A DNA stretch of 64,000 bases. Source: Gemmobacter fulvus (lineage in GTDB: Bacteria; Pseudomonadota; Alphaproteobacteria; Rhodobacterales; Rhodobacteraceae). The stretch spans positions 930,001 through 994,000 of the forward strand of contig NZ_CP076361.1 of the NCBI RefSeq assembly GCF_018798885.1, written 5' to 3'. A program made the translations under genes and the position numbers. Shown in pieces: positions 35,232 to 47,574 of the stretch (its first letter is position 1; each line of letters opens with the position of its first letter). The notes under the pieces were generated by a model, which was given only the letters and a program-made list of their open reading frames with translations, did not search any database and had not been told where the DNA came from.

Positions 35232-36599
35232 TCAGCGCCGGTTGAATTCGGGCGAGGCGAGCACAAGCCCCACCCCTTCGCGGATGGATTCCGATCGGGC
35301 CGCCGCAATGCGCAGCGGCTCTCCTGCCAGACCGCCCAGACATTGATCCAGCAGGGCGCGCGGATCAGGCATACCGCCTTCGACCAGCAGCCCCGGCACC
35401 TCCATCGCCCAGGAGATACGCGCCGCCAGACCCTGCGGAGAAATCCACGCGGCAGCAGCTTCGGGCCAGCCATCGGGGCCACGCGGGCGCGCCCAGGGCT
35501 GGCCCATCGCCGCCAGCGGATCGCGCAACAGCCGTTGAAACGGCTTGGGGGCCATCCGCATCACCTGCGCCCCGCCCAAGTTCAGCGCCCGCAGGCTGGC
35601 CACCAGAAACTCACCCGGTTGCCGCGCCTTCACGCGCGGCTCAGCAAAGGCGGATGCGTCGGTCAGCATCACCTCATAAACCGGCAGAAGCGCCGTATCG
35701 TGGCGCAGATAGGCCTCGGCCATCCGCTCCACCAGTTGCTCATCCGGCGTGTCGGTCAGGAAATGCACCGCCAGCTTGCGCGCAAGATGGCGGGCGGTAT
35801 CGGGCCTGCGCGCCAGATCATCCAGCGCCGCCAGAACAGGCGCCATGCCCTCGCCCGCATACCGGGTGCCCAGCACGGTTTCCGGCCCCGGCTCGGCCTG
35901 ACGCGGGTGGAACACCTGCCCGACGCCCGGCTCGAAGGCCACGCCGGTCAGCAGCTCTGCCAACTGCCGCACATCCTCTTGCGCGTAATCTGCCCCGACG
36001 CCCAGCGTGTGCAGTTCCACCAATTCGCGCGCGAGGTTTTCGTTCAGCCCGGTCTTGCGGCGCTTGCCCGCAGGCGACCCCGGGCCCATTGAGGTCGACT
36101 GGTCCAGATAGAGCAGCATTGCCGGATGCAGCACGGCGGCGCGCAACAGCGCGCTGAACCGCCCGGCCAGATGCGGCCGCAGTGCGTGATCGGTCATTCC
36201 GCCCGGAAAACCGCGATCCTGCCGCGACTTGGCCATGGTGGTGAAATGATCACTCCAGAACCACGACAAGCGTTCGCGAAAGGCATCGGGTGAATCCAGC
36301 GCGCGGGCAAAGAACAGCCGGGCATGTTGCGCTTCCTGCCGGTCGACCTGTCTGGCCAGACCATTATAGGCTTCGCGCAACACCTTGTCGTTGCCGGATT
36401 TTCGCACGGCCCGGCGGGCAATCAGCGCCTCATGGTGCAGCGACAGGATCTCGTCTTCGCTGGGACCGGGCCAGAGCGCCATACCCTGATCGGGGCCGGA
36501 CAGCGCCGCCAGAATCGCCTCGGGCGTAGTGGCGGCGGACCGGGCCTGCGGCAGGCCAAACCCAAATCGGAACGCGGCAATTTCGGAAGGATCAGGCAT
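35232..36599 (-). CDS. DUF1800 domain protein
   Basis: 455 residues. The family blocks are seen: AAFRFGFG at the N-terminus, RERLSWFWSDHFTTMAKS, LRAAVLHPAMLLYLDQSTSMGPGSPAGKRRKTGLNENLARELVELHTLGVGADYAQEDVRQLAELLTG, and TARHLARKLAVHFLTDTPDEQLVERMAEAYL. First gene of the DUF1800-DUF1501 pair. No obvious signal peptide, unlike the partner. Function unknown. Confidence 0.92.
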   Translation of the reverse strand: MPDPSEIAAFRFGFGLPQARSAATTPEAILAALSGPDQGMALWPGPSEDEILSLHHEALIARRAVRKSGNDKVLREAYNGLARQVDRQEAQHARLFFARALDSPDAFRERLSWFWSDHFTTMAKSRQDRGFPGGMTDHALRPHLAGRFSALLRAAVLHPAMLLYLDQSTSMGPGSPAGKRRKTGLNENLARELVELHTLGVGADYAQEDVRQLAELLTGVAFEPGVGQVFHPRQAEPGPETVLGTRYAGEGMAPVLAALDDLARRPDTARHLARKLAVHFLTDTPDEQLVERMAEAYLRHDTALLPVYEVMLTDASAFAEPRVKARQPGEFLVASLRALNLGGAQVMRMAPKPFQRLLRDPLAAMGQPWARPRGPDGWPEAAAAWISPQGLAARISWAMEVPGLLVEGGMPDPRALLDQCLGGLAGEPLRIAAARSESIREGVGLVLASPEFNRR

Positions 36600-36735
36600 C
36601 GGGCTCTCCGTCGGGGCAAGCGCGCAGGCGCCCGCACAAGCGTCTGTCCCCTAGATAACCCTCGGCCTGCCAGATGTAAGCCCTTGCGCCATCACCGCCC
36701 TGTGCGGCGGCGGCTTTTTGCCCGGCCCGATCAGG

Positions 36736-37242
36736 TCAGAACCGGAAGCCGTGCGGGTAATCATGCAGCCCGTCAAAATCGGCCTTGCCGATCTCCAGCC
36801 CCTGCGCGCGCAGCACGGCAAAGGCCATGCTGGCATGGAACAGGAAATTGGGCATGCCGAACAGATGCAGGAAGGTCGCGCCGTCCTGATGCAATTCGGC
36901 AAAACCGGCGCGATGGCGGATCATGCGCGCCTCGGCGCCGGTGAAATCCGCCGGGTCCAGCGCGGCGAGTGCGGCCCGGGTTGCCACGATCCGGCGCAGC
37001 AGGCCGATACGGTCCATACCGTGATCGGCATCGGCGGGCACCGCTTGCCCCGCCAGCGGACAGGCCACCCGCAGCGCAAAGCCCGCCGCCGTGGCAATCT
37101 GCTGCCCGGCGGTGAACATATCGGGGGCAAGCCGCGCCCCCAATATCGCCTCACGGCCTTTGGTGCGCTCCACCATGGCCTCCATCTGCCCAAGATAATG
37201 GGCAAAGACCGGAACCGAGGCAGAGAACAGCGGCGGTGTCAC
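36736..37242 (-). CDS. DUF1993 family protein
   Basis: 168 residues. DUF1993, a DinB-like helical family: [19 protein letters not shown] at the N-terminus, [31 protein letters not shown], and [38 protein letters not shown] at the end. The GTG start overlaps the aspS stop (GTGA), so it is translationally coupled to aspS. Function unknown. Followed by 136 bp with a short GC hairpin before DUF1800. Confidence 0.87.
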   Translation of the reverse strand: MTPPLFSASVPVFAHYLGQMEAMVERTKGREAILGARLAPDMFTAGQQIATAAGFALRVACPLAGQAVPADADHGMDRIGLLRRIVATRAALAALDPADFTGAEARMIRHRAGFAELHQDGATFLHLFGMPNFLFHASMAFAVLRAQGLEIGKADFDGLHDYPHGFRF

Positions 37243-39212
37243 TCTTTGGGCACCACCCGCAGGTTCAGCTCGCGCAGCTGCGCGTTCATCGGCTCGGACG
37301 GCGCGCCCATCAGCAGGTCTTCGGCGCGCTGGTTCATCGGGAACATGATGACTTCGCGGATATTCGCCTCATCCGCCAGCAGCATCACGATCCGGTCGAT
37401 GCCCGCCGCACAGCCACCATGGGGCGGCGCGCCGTATTTGAACGCCTTGACCATACCGCCAAAGCGCTTTTCGACTTCGGAGTTAGGATACCCGGCCAGC
37501 TCGAACGCCTTGAACATGATTTCCGGCTTGTGGTTGCGGATGCCGCCGGAAATCAGCTCATAGCCGTTGCAGGCCAGATCATATTGATAGGCATAGACAT
37601 TCAGCGGGTCGCCGTTCAGCGCCTCCATCCCGCCCTGCGGCATCGAGAAGGGGTTGTGGCTGAAGTCGATCTTGCCGTCGTCGGTTTTCTCATACATCGG
37701 GAAATCGACGATCCAGGCGAATTTGAAGCAATTCTGCTCGGTCAGGCCCAGCTCACGCCCGATCTCGTTGCGGGCACGGCCTGCGACCGCCTCGAACTGC
37801 TCGGCCTTGCCACCGAGGAAGAAGGCGGCGTCGCCGACGCCAAGGCCGAGTTGCTGGCGGATCGCTTCGGTGCGCACTGGGCCAATGTTTTTCGCAAGTG
37901 GACCGGCTGCTTCAAATTCACCAAAATATGCCTGCGTCAAGAAACGGACACGCTCCAGATCGTTAGCTTCCAAAGCCGCAACGATTTCTGCAATGCCCAG
38001 TTTATCGGTCAAAACACTCAGCTTATCTAGAAGGCTATTGTGAGCAATTCTATCCTCTTCAGATATGCCCATTAGCGCAGCGATAACAGGAGACATATGG
38101 TCATCGTCGACCGCAATCTCTTCCCGCTTGCGCCAGAAGATATACCCCATGCCCGGCAGGCCCTCTTTCTGGGCGTAGGCGTTCATGCGGTCACAGAACT
38201 TGCGGCTGCCGCCGGTCGGGGCCGGAATGGCGCGCACTTCGGTGCCCTCCTGCTCCAGCAGCTTGGCGAAGATCGCAAAGCCCGAACCCCGGAAATGTTC
38301 CGAGACATCCTGCATCTTGATCGGGTTGCGCAGGTCGGGCTTGTCCGATCCATACCATTTCAGGCTGTCGCGATAGGCGATGCGGGTCCAGTCGGAATAG
38401 ACCTTCTTGCCCGGCGCGAATTCCTCGAAAATGCCCTGAATCACCGGCTGCACGGCGGCGAACACGTCTTCCTGCTCGACAAAGCTCATTTCGATGTCGA
38501 GCTGATAGAAGTCGGTCGGGCTGCGGTCGGCGCGCGGGTCTTCGTCGCGGAAGCAGGGCGCGATCTGGAAATAGCGGTCAAAGCCCGCCACCATGATCAG
38601 CTGCTTGAACTGCTGCGGCGCCTGCGGCAGGGCATAGAACTTGCCGGGATGCAGGCGCGACGGCACCAGAAAATCGCGCGCGCCCTCGGGCGAGGAGGCG
38701 GTGATGATCGGCGTCTGAAATTCGTTGAAGCCCTGATCCCACATCCGGTTGCGGATGGAGCGCACGACATTGGAGCGCAGCATCATGTTGCTGTGCAGCT
38801 TGTCGCGGCGCAGGTCGAGGAAGCGATAGGTCAGCCGGGTTTCCTCTGGGTAATCCACTTCGCCAAACACCGGCATCGGCAGTTCGGCGGCCTCGCCCAG
38901 CACGCGCATCTCGCGGGCATAGACCTCGATCTGCCCGGTGGGCAGCTTGGGGTTCACCAGCGACGGGTCGCGCGCCTTCACCAGCCCGTCGATGCAGATC
39001 ACCCATTCCGCGCGCACGGTGTTCAGACCGGCAAAGGCGGGGCTGTCGGCATCGGCGATGACCTGGGTGATGCCATAATGGTCGCGCAGGTCGATGAACA
39101 ACACGCCACCATGATCGCGCACCCGATGCACCCAGCCTGCCAGCCGGATATTCTGGCCCACATGGTCCGAGTTCAGTTGCGCACAAGTATGGCTGCGATA
39201 GGCGTGCATCAC
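37239..39212 (-). CDS. aspS: Aspartate-tRNA ligase with an internal in-frame insertion
   Basis: 657 residues. Bacterial-type AspRS: N-terminal OB-fold ([23 protein letters not shown]), catalytic motif 1 region ([21 protein letters not shown]), motif 2 ([24 protein letters not shown]), GAD insertion domain, and motif 3 (GIDRIVMLL). From memory, close relatives have about 590 residues. The extra length falls between GYIFWRK and [10 protein letters not shown], about residues 364-431, and is encoded by DNA of clearly lower G+C (83 of 180 bases in 37921-38100 by my count). All catalytic motifs are intact, so the enzyme should work. Missing gatCAB information prevents deciding whether it also charges tRNA-Asn. 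Coupled to DUF1993. Confidence 0.95.
   Translation of the reverse strand: MMHAYRSHTCAQLNSDHVGQNIRLAGWVHRVRDHGGVLFIDLRDHYGITQVIADADSPAFAGLNTVRAEWVICIDGLVKARDPSLVNPKLPTGQIEVYAREMRVLGEAAELPMPVFGEVDYPEETRLTYRFLDLRRDKLHSNMMLRSNVVRSIRNRMWDQGFNEFQTPIITASSPEGARDFLVPSRLHPGKFYALPQAPQQFKQLIMVAGFDRYFQIAPCFRDEDPRADRSPTDFYQLDIEMSFVEQEDVFAAVQPVIQGIFEEFAPGKKVYSDWTRIAYRDSLKWYGSDKPDLRNPIKMQDVSEHFRGSGFAIFAKLLEQEGTEVRAIPAPTGGSRKFCDRMNAYAQKEGLPGMGYIFWRKREEIAVDDDHMSPVIAALMGISEEDRIAHNSLLDKLSVLTDKLGIAEIVAALEANDLERVRFLTQAYFGEFEAAGPLAKNIGPVRTEAIRQQLGLGVGDAAFFLGGKAEQFEAVAGRARNEIGRELGLTEQNCFKFAWIVDFPMYEKTDDGKIDFSHNPFSMPQGGMEALNGDPLNVYAYQYDLACNGYELISGGIRNHKPEIMFKAFELAGYPNSEVEKRFGGMVKAFKYGAPPHGGCAAGIDRIVMLLADEANIREVIMFPMNQRAEDLLMGAPSEPMNAQLRELNLRVVPKE
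37912..38122 (-). other. In-frame insertion inside aspS with atypical base composition
   Basis: Encodes a helical, Asp/Glu/Leu-rich segment (starts [20 protein letters not shown], ends [14 protein letters not shown]). G+C is about 46% between 37921 and 38100, and codons such as CTA, ATA and TCT are frequent, unlike the flanks. The anomaly runs to about 37885, into the GPLAKNI codons. Boundaries are approximate. I see no direct or inverted repeats at the edges. Confidence 0.6.
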
Positions 39213-39284
39213 GCTCCCCTTCCCGAGGCTTCAAATCCTGATGCGCCGATACACACCGGGGCAAGCCTCAAGTCAACCCCACCG

Positions 39285-39316
39285 CCTTAGTGGCTCGCGT
39301 CCTTAGTGGTTCGCGT
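39285..39316. repeat. Tandem 16-bp repeat next to the pabC stop
   Basis: CCTTAGTGGCTCGCGT is followed at once by CCTTAGTGGTTCGCGT, one mismatch, between aspS and pabC. No function assigned. Confidence 0.6.
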
Positions 39317-39939
39317 CAGCCCAGCCAGCGCGCCTCCATGCGCCCGCGCAGCGCATTGCCGACCCAGAGCCGCACCTGCCCCAGATCCTCGGCGCGCAGC
39401 ACCGCCTCGCGGCAGCCCTGCGCGATCATCTCGGCCCGCAGCACACCGGGCAGCAATCCGCAGGCAAGGGGCGGGGTGCAGAGCCCCTGTCCCCGGTCAA
39501 AGAAGATATTGGTGATCGTGCCTTCACAAATCTCGTCCCGGGTATTGCGGAAGATCAACTCCTCCACCCCCTCGGGCAAGGCGGCGCGGGCGCTGTCATA
39601 GACCGCGCGGCGGGTGGATTTCACGGCCAACCAGGGATCATCCGGGGTCAGCACCGCCTGCGCCAGTGCCAGACGCCAGACCGGCTGCGCCGCAGGCAGG
39701 GCCGCCGCCGTCACTGCCACATCGCCCGCAGCGCCCAGCGTCAGCCGCACCCGCGCCGCGCATTCGGGCGCAGGCAGGGCGGCGCGCACCGTCGTCATAT
39801 CACAAGCAAAGCCCAGCCGCCGCGCCGAGGCCGACAGCCGCGCCAGATGCCCCCCCAGCCGGGGATAGGCCGTACCATCCCACAGCAGGGTTTCGATCAG
39901 GCGGACCGGGTCAGCCCCGCCGCATAGCGTGCTTTCCAA
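39316..39939 (-). CDS. pabC: Aminotransferase class IV, probable aminodeoxychorismate lyase
   Basis: 207 residues from a TTG start. Class IV PLP enzymes include 4-amino-4-deoxychorismate lyase, which releases p-aminobenzoate for folate. Visible: RLIETLLWDG at the N-terminus, the PLP lysine in LAVKSTRRAVYDSARAA, and EELIFRNTRDEICEGTITNIFF...CGLLPGVLRAEMI, the family signature. The ATG at 39954 has no upstream Shine-Dalgarno; the TTG at 39939 sits 7 nt behind GGAGG and yields MESTLCGG, which resembles relatives. The start lies inside pabB (43-bp overlap), indicating coupling. Adjacency to pabB supports the lyase role over a branched-chain aminotransferase. Confidence 0.85.
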   Translation of the reverse strand: MESTLCGGADPVRLIETLLWDGTAYPRLGGHLARLSASARRLGFACDMTTVRAALPAPECAARVRLTLGAAGDVAVTAAALPAAQPVWRLALAQAVLTPDDPWLAVKSTRRAVYDSARAALPEGVEELIFRNTRDEICEGTITNIFFDRGQGLCTPPLACGLLPGVLRAEMIAQGCREAVLRAEDLGQVRLWVGNALRGRMEARWLG

Positions 39940-41033
39940 TGCGCTTCCTCCCATTCGCCCGAGGCGGTGCTGTCATAGACAACGCCGCCGCCGACATTCA
40001 GCACCACTTGGCTGCCGGTGATCGACAGCGTGCGGATCCCCACATTGAAGGCCGAGGCCCCGTCCGGCCCCATCCAGCCGATTGCGCCGCAATAAACGCC
40101 GCGCGGATGCGGCTCGACCTCGCGGATGATCTCCATCGCGCGGATCTTCGGCGCGCCGGTGATCGAGCCGCAGGGGAACAGCGCGGGCATCAGCCGCGCC
40201 ATCGCCGGCGGTTCCAGCAACTGCCCGACAACACGGCTGCTCATCTGATGCAGTGTGGCAAAGGCCTCAACCGCGAACAGCTCCGGCACCCGGACCGAGC
40301 CGACTTCGGCCAGCCGCGAGATGTCATTGCGCAACAGATCCACGATCATCAGGTTCTCGGCGCGGGTCTTTTCCGAGTGATAGAGCTCTGCCGCAAGCTC
40401 GGCATCCTCTTGCGGATCGGCCCCGCGCGGGGCGGTGCCCTTCATCGGCCGCGCCTCGATCCGACCCGCAGCCGAACAACTGAAGAACAGCTCGGGGCTG
40501 CGCGACACGATCACCGGCCCGGTGCCGAGATCCAGATAGGCCCCCAGTCCCACGCTTTGCCGCGCCCGCAGCGCGCCATAAAGACCCAGCGGCGTGCCGG
40601 TCAGCGAGGTCTGCATCGGAAAGGTGAGGTTGATCTGATAACAGTCCCCGGCGGCGATATAGGCGGCCACCGTCTCGAAGGCCGCCCCATAAGCGTCGCG
40701 GCTGACCATCGGCTGCAAGGGGGCCAGATAAACGCCGGGGGCCGCCGCTGCCGCCGTGGCCAGGGCCGCCGCCGCATCCTGCGGCGCGTCATAGATGCCA
40801 AAGGCCAGCAGCGGATGCGCCCGCTCCGCCGGCATCAGTGCGGCCAGCTTGTCCTCCAGCGCATAGCCCGCTTCATAACTGACATAGCCCGCCACCCAGG
40901 CCCCGGCTGCGCGGGCCGCATCCAGCCGGGCCAGCGCGGGCAGCACCGCGTCGGCGGCCTCGGCCACCACCACCTCACGCGGGGCATCGAACAGCGCAGG
41001 CCGCCCCGAAGGGCCATGTTCAAGCAGGATCAC
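39897..41033 (-). CDS. pabB: Aminodeoxychorismate synthase component I
   Basis: 378 residues from a GTG start. Converts chorismate plus ammonia to aminodeoxychorismate for folate. The chorismate-binding core is clear: GDCYQINLTFPMQTSLTGTPLGLYGALRARQ, SRSPELFFSCSAAGRIEARPMKGTAPRG, KTRAENLMIVDLLRNDISRLAEVGSVRVPELFAVEAFATLHQMSS and FPCGSITGAPKIRAMEIIREVEPHPRGVYCGAIGWMGPDG. The GTG (VILLEHG...) has GGAGC upstream; the longer open frame to 41129 is not family-like. The short N-terminus is usual for alphaproteobacterial PabB. The PabA glutaminase is not in this window. Confidence 0.93.
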   Translation of the reverse strand: MILLEHGPSGRPALFDAPREVVVAEAADAVLPALARLDAARAAGAWVAGYVSYEAGYALEDKLAALMPAERAHPLLAFGIYDAPQDAAAALATAAAAAPGVYLAPLQPMVSRDAYGAAFETVAAYIAAGDCYQINLTFPMQTSLTGTPLGLYGALRARQSVGLGAYLDLGTGPVIVSRSPELFFSCSAAGRIEARPMKGTAPRGADPQEDAELAAELYHSEKTRAENLMIVDLLRNDISRLAEVGSVRVPELFAVEAFATLHQMSSRVVGQLLEPPAMARLMPALFPCGSITGAPKIRAMEIIREVEPHPRGVYCGAIGWMGPDGASAFNVGIRTLSITGSQVVLNVGGGVVYDSTASGEWEEAHWKARYAAGLTRSA

Positions 41034-41257
41034 CGCAGCACGCTCCGATCTGGTTTCTGCCCCTGATCTAGCATCGCCCCCCGTCCCCTGCCAGCCCACA
41101 GGCGGCGCGTCGGCGCGGCAAGCCGTCATTCGCCCTTGCGCCCCGGTGCGTCCTGATTATAACGCCGTCAATTTGCGCTTCGCCATCGAATCCAGATTGC
41201 CGCCGCCCAGACGGGTTGCGGCCTGCACGCACACACGACGTACACACGGGGTCCGCC

Positions 41258-44587
<3,330 letters not shown>

Positions 44588-44895
44588 CCGCCCGTCCAAG
44601 ACCTTGCAAGACCCGTCGCACCCCGCGGCGGGCCTTGTGGACAAATCGCCGCACTCCGCCCCCTGCGGCAGTCCGCCGCCCGCGCCTGCCGCTGCCGCAG
44701 CGCCATTCTGCCCGGATTTATCGCCCGACGCCCCTGCCCCACAGCCCTTTTCCGCCTGTATCGGGCCGCAGCGCCACCACAGGCCCGCAACAGTGCCTTG
44801 CCCAAACACCCGCCACGCCCTAAACAGCGCAGCACAGGGGAGAGCGCCAGAACAAGCCGCCGCGGCAGATCTCAGACAAGGGCGTCAGGTTGCAT
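44588..44895. other. Non-coding gap between carB and the desaturase gene
   Basis: 308 bp, very C-rich on the plus strand, with no ORF, hairpin or promoter that I would support. It must contain the desaturase promoter or leader if that gene is transcribed alone. Confidence 0.5.
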
Positions 44896-45936
44896 ATGAA
44901 GACATCATCGGAAACGGCACCCGCCGGGCGCGTGCGTCAGGCAAAGGATTGGGTTCAGGTTCTTGCGAAATACCGCGAACCCTCCACCCGGCGCAGCATC
45001 CTGGAACTGGTGGCCACGGTGGTGCCCTTCCTGCTGCTCTGGACGCTGGCCTGGCTGTCGATGATGATCAGCTATTGGCTAACCCTCGGCATCGCAGTTC
45101 TGAATGGCCTGTTTCTGGTGCGCCTGTTCTGCATCCAGCACGATTGCGGCCATGGCTCGTTCTTCAAAAGCCGGACGGTGCAGGATTGGGTGGGCCGCTG
45201 CCTGGGCGTGCTGACGCTGACCCCCTATGATGTCTGGCGGCGCACCCATTCCATCCATCATGCCCAGCATGGCAATCTCGATCAGCGCGGGATCGGCGAT
45301 GTGCTGACCCTCACGGTCGAGGAATACCGCGCCCGGGGCCGCTTTGGCCGCCTGATGTACCGGCTCTACCGCAACCCGCTGGTGCTGTTCGTGCTGGGAC
45401 CAAGCTATCTGTTCATCCTGCAGAACCGGCTGCCGCTCGGTCTGATGACCTCGGGCTGGCGCTACTGGCTGTCGGCCATGGGCACCAATGCGGTGCTGGC
45501 CATCATTCTGGGGCTGATGATCTGGCTCGGCGGGCTGATGCCGCTGCTGCTGATCTATCTGCCCACCTCGATGATCGCGGGCACCATTGGCGTCTGGCTG
45601 TTCTATGTGCAGCACCAGTTCGAAGAAACCCATTGGGCGAAGGGCGATGACTGGCAGCTGCACGAGGCGGCGCTGGCTGGATCGTCGCATTATGTGCTGC
45701 CGCAACCGCTGCGCTGGCTGTCCGCGAATATCGGCATCCACCATGTGCACCACCTCTACAGCCGGATCCCCTTCTACCGCCTGCCGGAAATCCTGCGCGA
45801 TTATGCCGAACTGGCCGAGGCACAGCGCCTGACCCCGCTGGAAAGCCTGCGCTCGGTCAATATGCACCTGTGGGACGAAAAGCTGGGCCGCCTGCTGTCC
45901 TTCCGCGAGGTGCGCAGCCTTTACGGCGTCGCCTGA
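44896..45936 (+). CDS. Fatty acid desaturase (acyl-lipid omega-6/delta-12 type)
   Basis: 346 residues. Membrane-bound di-iron desaturase with the three histidine boxes: HDCGHGSF (about residue 81), HSIHHAQHGNLDQRG (about 117), and HHVHHLYSRIPFYRLP (about 281). Four or more hydrophobic segments surround them (about 40-75, 150-185, 190-240). The order and spacing fit the FA desaturase family that inserts cis double bonds into membrane lipids; regiospecificity is inferred only. The ATG at 44896 is used; a TTG at 44890 is possible. Weak CAGG Shine-Dalgarno. Position beside murD suggests no functional link. Confidence 0.92.
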   Translation: MKTSSETAPAGRVRQAKDWVQVLAKYREPSTRRSILELVATVVPFLLLWTLAWLSMMISYWLTLGIAVLNGLFLVRLFCIQHDCGHGSFFKSRTVQDWVGRCLGVLTLTPYDVWRRTHSIHHAQHGNLDQRGIGDVLTLTVEEYRARGRFGRLMYRLYRNPLVLFVLGPSYLFILQNRLPLGLMTSGWRYWLSAMGTNAVLAIILGLMIWLGGLMPLLLIYLPTSMIAGTIGVWLFYVQHQFEETHWAKGDDWQLHEAALAGSSHYVLPQPLRWLSANIGIHHVHHLYSRIPFYRLPEILRDYAELAEAQRLTPLESLRSVNMHLWDEKLGRLLSFREVRSLYGVA

Positions 45937-46023
45937 GACCCCTTCGGGCGCAAGGGACAACCCGGCTTGCAGCTGCCGCAACGCGCGCCCATTCTGCGCA
46001 GCAACAAGGACATGGGGTAGCAG

Positions 46024-47424
46024 ATGATTCCGGTGCAGGGTTTTGCAGGACAAAAGGTTGCGGTTCTGGGGCTGGGCCGCTCAGGTCTGGCCACCGCACG
46101 GGCGCTGGTGGCAGGTGGCGCAGAGCCGCTGCTCTGGGATGACAGCGCCGAGGCGCGCGGCAAGGCCGAAGCCGAAGGCTTTACCTGCACCGACCTGCTG
46201 CGCCATGGCGCGATGGACGGCGTGGCCTGCCTGATCACCTCTCCGGGCATCCCGCACCTTTACCCAAGCCCCAACAAGGTGATTGCCCGGGCGATGGCGC
46301 TCGGCATCCCGGTCGACAATGACATCGGCCTGTTCTTCCGCAGCTTCGCAACCGAGGTCTGGGGCGATTTCGACACCGCCCCGCGCGTGGTCTGCGTCAC
46401 CGGCTCCAACGGTAAATCCACCACCACGGCGCTGATCCACCATATCCTCCAGGTCGCCGGACGGCCCACCCAGATGGCGGGCAATATCGGGCGCGGCGTG
46501 CTCGACATCGACCCGCCGCAGGATGGCGAGGTGATCGTGCTGGAGCTTTCCAGCTATCAGACCGATCTGGCGCGTGCCCTGACCCCGGATGTGGCAGTGT
46601 TCACCAATCTGTCACCCGATCATCTGGACCGGCACAATGGCATGGGCGGCTATTTCGCGGCCAAGCGGCGGCTGTTTGCCGAAGGTGGCCCCGACCGCGC
46701 GGTGATCGGCATGGACGAGCCCGAAGGCCAGTATCTCGCCAATCAGATGGGCGAAGGTCCGGCGGATGACCGGGTGATCCGCATCTCCTCGGGCAGCAAG
46801 CTCGAGGGTTTCGGCTGGTCTGTCTTTGCCCGCAAGGGCTTCTTGTCCGAATGGCGCAAGGGCAAACAGATGGCGAGCCTGGATCTGCGCACTGTGGCAG
46901 GCCTGCCCGGTGCCCATAACCACCAGAACGCCTGCGCCGCCTATGCTGCCTGCCGCGCGCTGGGGGTGGCCCCGAAACTGATCGAACAGGCCTTCCACGC
47001 CTTCGCGGGCCTGCCCCACCGCAGCCAACTGGTGGGCGAACGGGGTGGCGTGCGCTTCATCAATGACAGCAAGGCCACCAATGTCGATGCGGCGGCCAAG
47101 GCGCTGCAAGCCTTCCCCAAGATCCGCTGGATCGCAGGCGGCATGGGCAAGGACGGCGGCATAGCCGCCCTCGGGCCGCATCTGGGGTCGGTGGTGAAGG
47201 CCTATCTCATCGGCCATTCCGCCCGCGATTTCGCGTTGCAACTTGGCACCGTGCCCGCCGAGATCTGCGAAACCATGGCGCAGGCCGTGGCACAGGCCGC
47301 CGCCGAGGCCGAGCCCGGCGAGGTGGTGCTGCTGGCCCCAGCCGCTGCCAGCTTTGACCAATATCCGAATTTCGAAAAACGCGGCGAGGATTTCACCGCA
47401 CGGGTCAAAGCCCTGCTGGGCTGA
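46024..47424 (+). CDS. murD: UDP-N-acetylmuramoyl-L-alanine-D-glutamate ligase MurD
   Basis: 466 residues. Adds D-Glu to UDP-MurNAc-L-Ala in peptidoglycan synthesis in the cytoplasm. Visible: N-terminal nucleotide-binding [18 protein letters not shown]-loop [16 protein letters not shown] (about residue 123), [18 protein letters not shown] with the metal-site residues, and [35 protein letters not shown] and GGMGKDGG in the C-terminal domain. It lies on the opposite strand to mraY and converges on it, although in most relatives it follows mraY in the same direction. ftsW and murG do not follow. Confidence 0.96.
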   Translation: MIPVQGFAGQKVAVLGLGRSGLATARALVAGGAEPLLWDDSAEARGKAEAEGFTCTDLLRHGAMDGVACLITSPGIPHLYPSPNKVIARAMALGIPVDNDIGLFFRSFATEVWGDFDTAPRVVCVTGSNGKSTTTALIHHILQVAGRPTQMAGNIGRGVLDIDPPQDGEVIVLELSSYQTDLARALTPDVAVFTNLSPDHLDRHNGMGGYFAAKRRLFAEGGPDRAVIGMDEPEGQYLANQMGEGPADDRVIRISSGSKLEGFGWSVFARKGFLSEWRKGKQMASLDLRTVAGLPGAHNHQNACAAYAACRALGVAPKLIEQAFHAFAGLPHRSQLVGERGGVRFINDSKATNVDAAAKALQAFPKIRWIAGGMGKDGGIAALGPHLGSVVKAYLIGHSARDFALQLGTVPAEICETMAQAVAQAAAEAEPGEVVLLAPAAASFDQYPNFEKRGEDFTARVKALLG

Positions 47425-47433
47425 CCTTCTGCC

Positions 47434-47470
47434 ATTTGCAATTTGCCCAAATACTCCCGCCGGAGGCCCC
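47434..47470 (+). repeat. Copy of the dispersed intergenic motif after murD
   Basis: Starts 10 bp after the murD stop: a TTTGCAATTTGCCCAAAT core and then ACTCCCGCCGGAGGCCCC. Related to the copies at 11884 and 16851-16921 and in the same orientation relative to the upstream gene as the copy after the M20 gene. Confidence 0.5.
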
Positions 47471-47513
47471 TGAGGGGGGCCGCCGCAAGGCGGGGGCCCG
47501 AGGCAAAAGCAAT

Positions 47514-47534
47514 GCGGGGCCCACTGGGCCCCGC
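47514..47534. terminator. Hairpin between convergent murD and mraY
   Basis: Perfect 9-bp stem GCGGGGCCC/GGGCCCCGC with a 3-nt loop, about 40 bp from the mraY stop. On the minus strand it is followed by GCATTGCTTTTGCC, a partial T tract. Confidence 0.6.
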
Positions 47535-47574
47535 TCCTTCAAATCACCGCTGTAGCGATGCGCAGACTGCCCGG

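Noticed and set aside
32780-35245. 821-codon plus-strand frame over MliC, GNAT and DUF1501 genes
   Set aside because: It crosses three recognised minus-strand genes and has no domain similarity.
36690-36722. GC hairpin with T5 on the plus strand between DUF1800 and DUF1993
   Set aside because: No plus-strand gene ends there and the minus-strand side has no T run, so I did not call a terminator.
46012-46020. Minimal ORF ATG-GGG-TAG just before the murD start
   Set aside because: It may just be chance: GGGG within it is well placed as the murD Shine-Dalgarno, and no conservation can be tested here.
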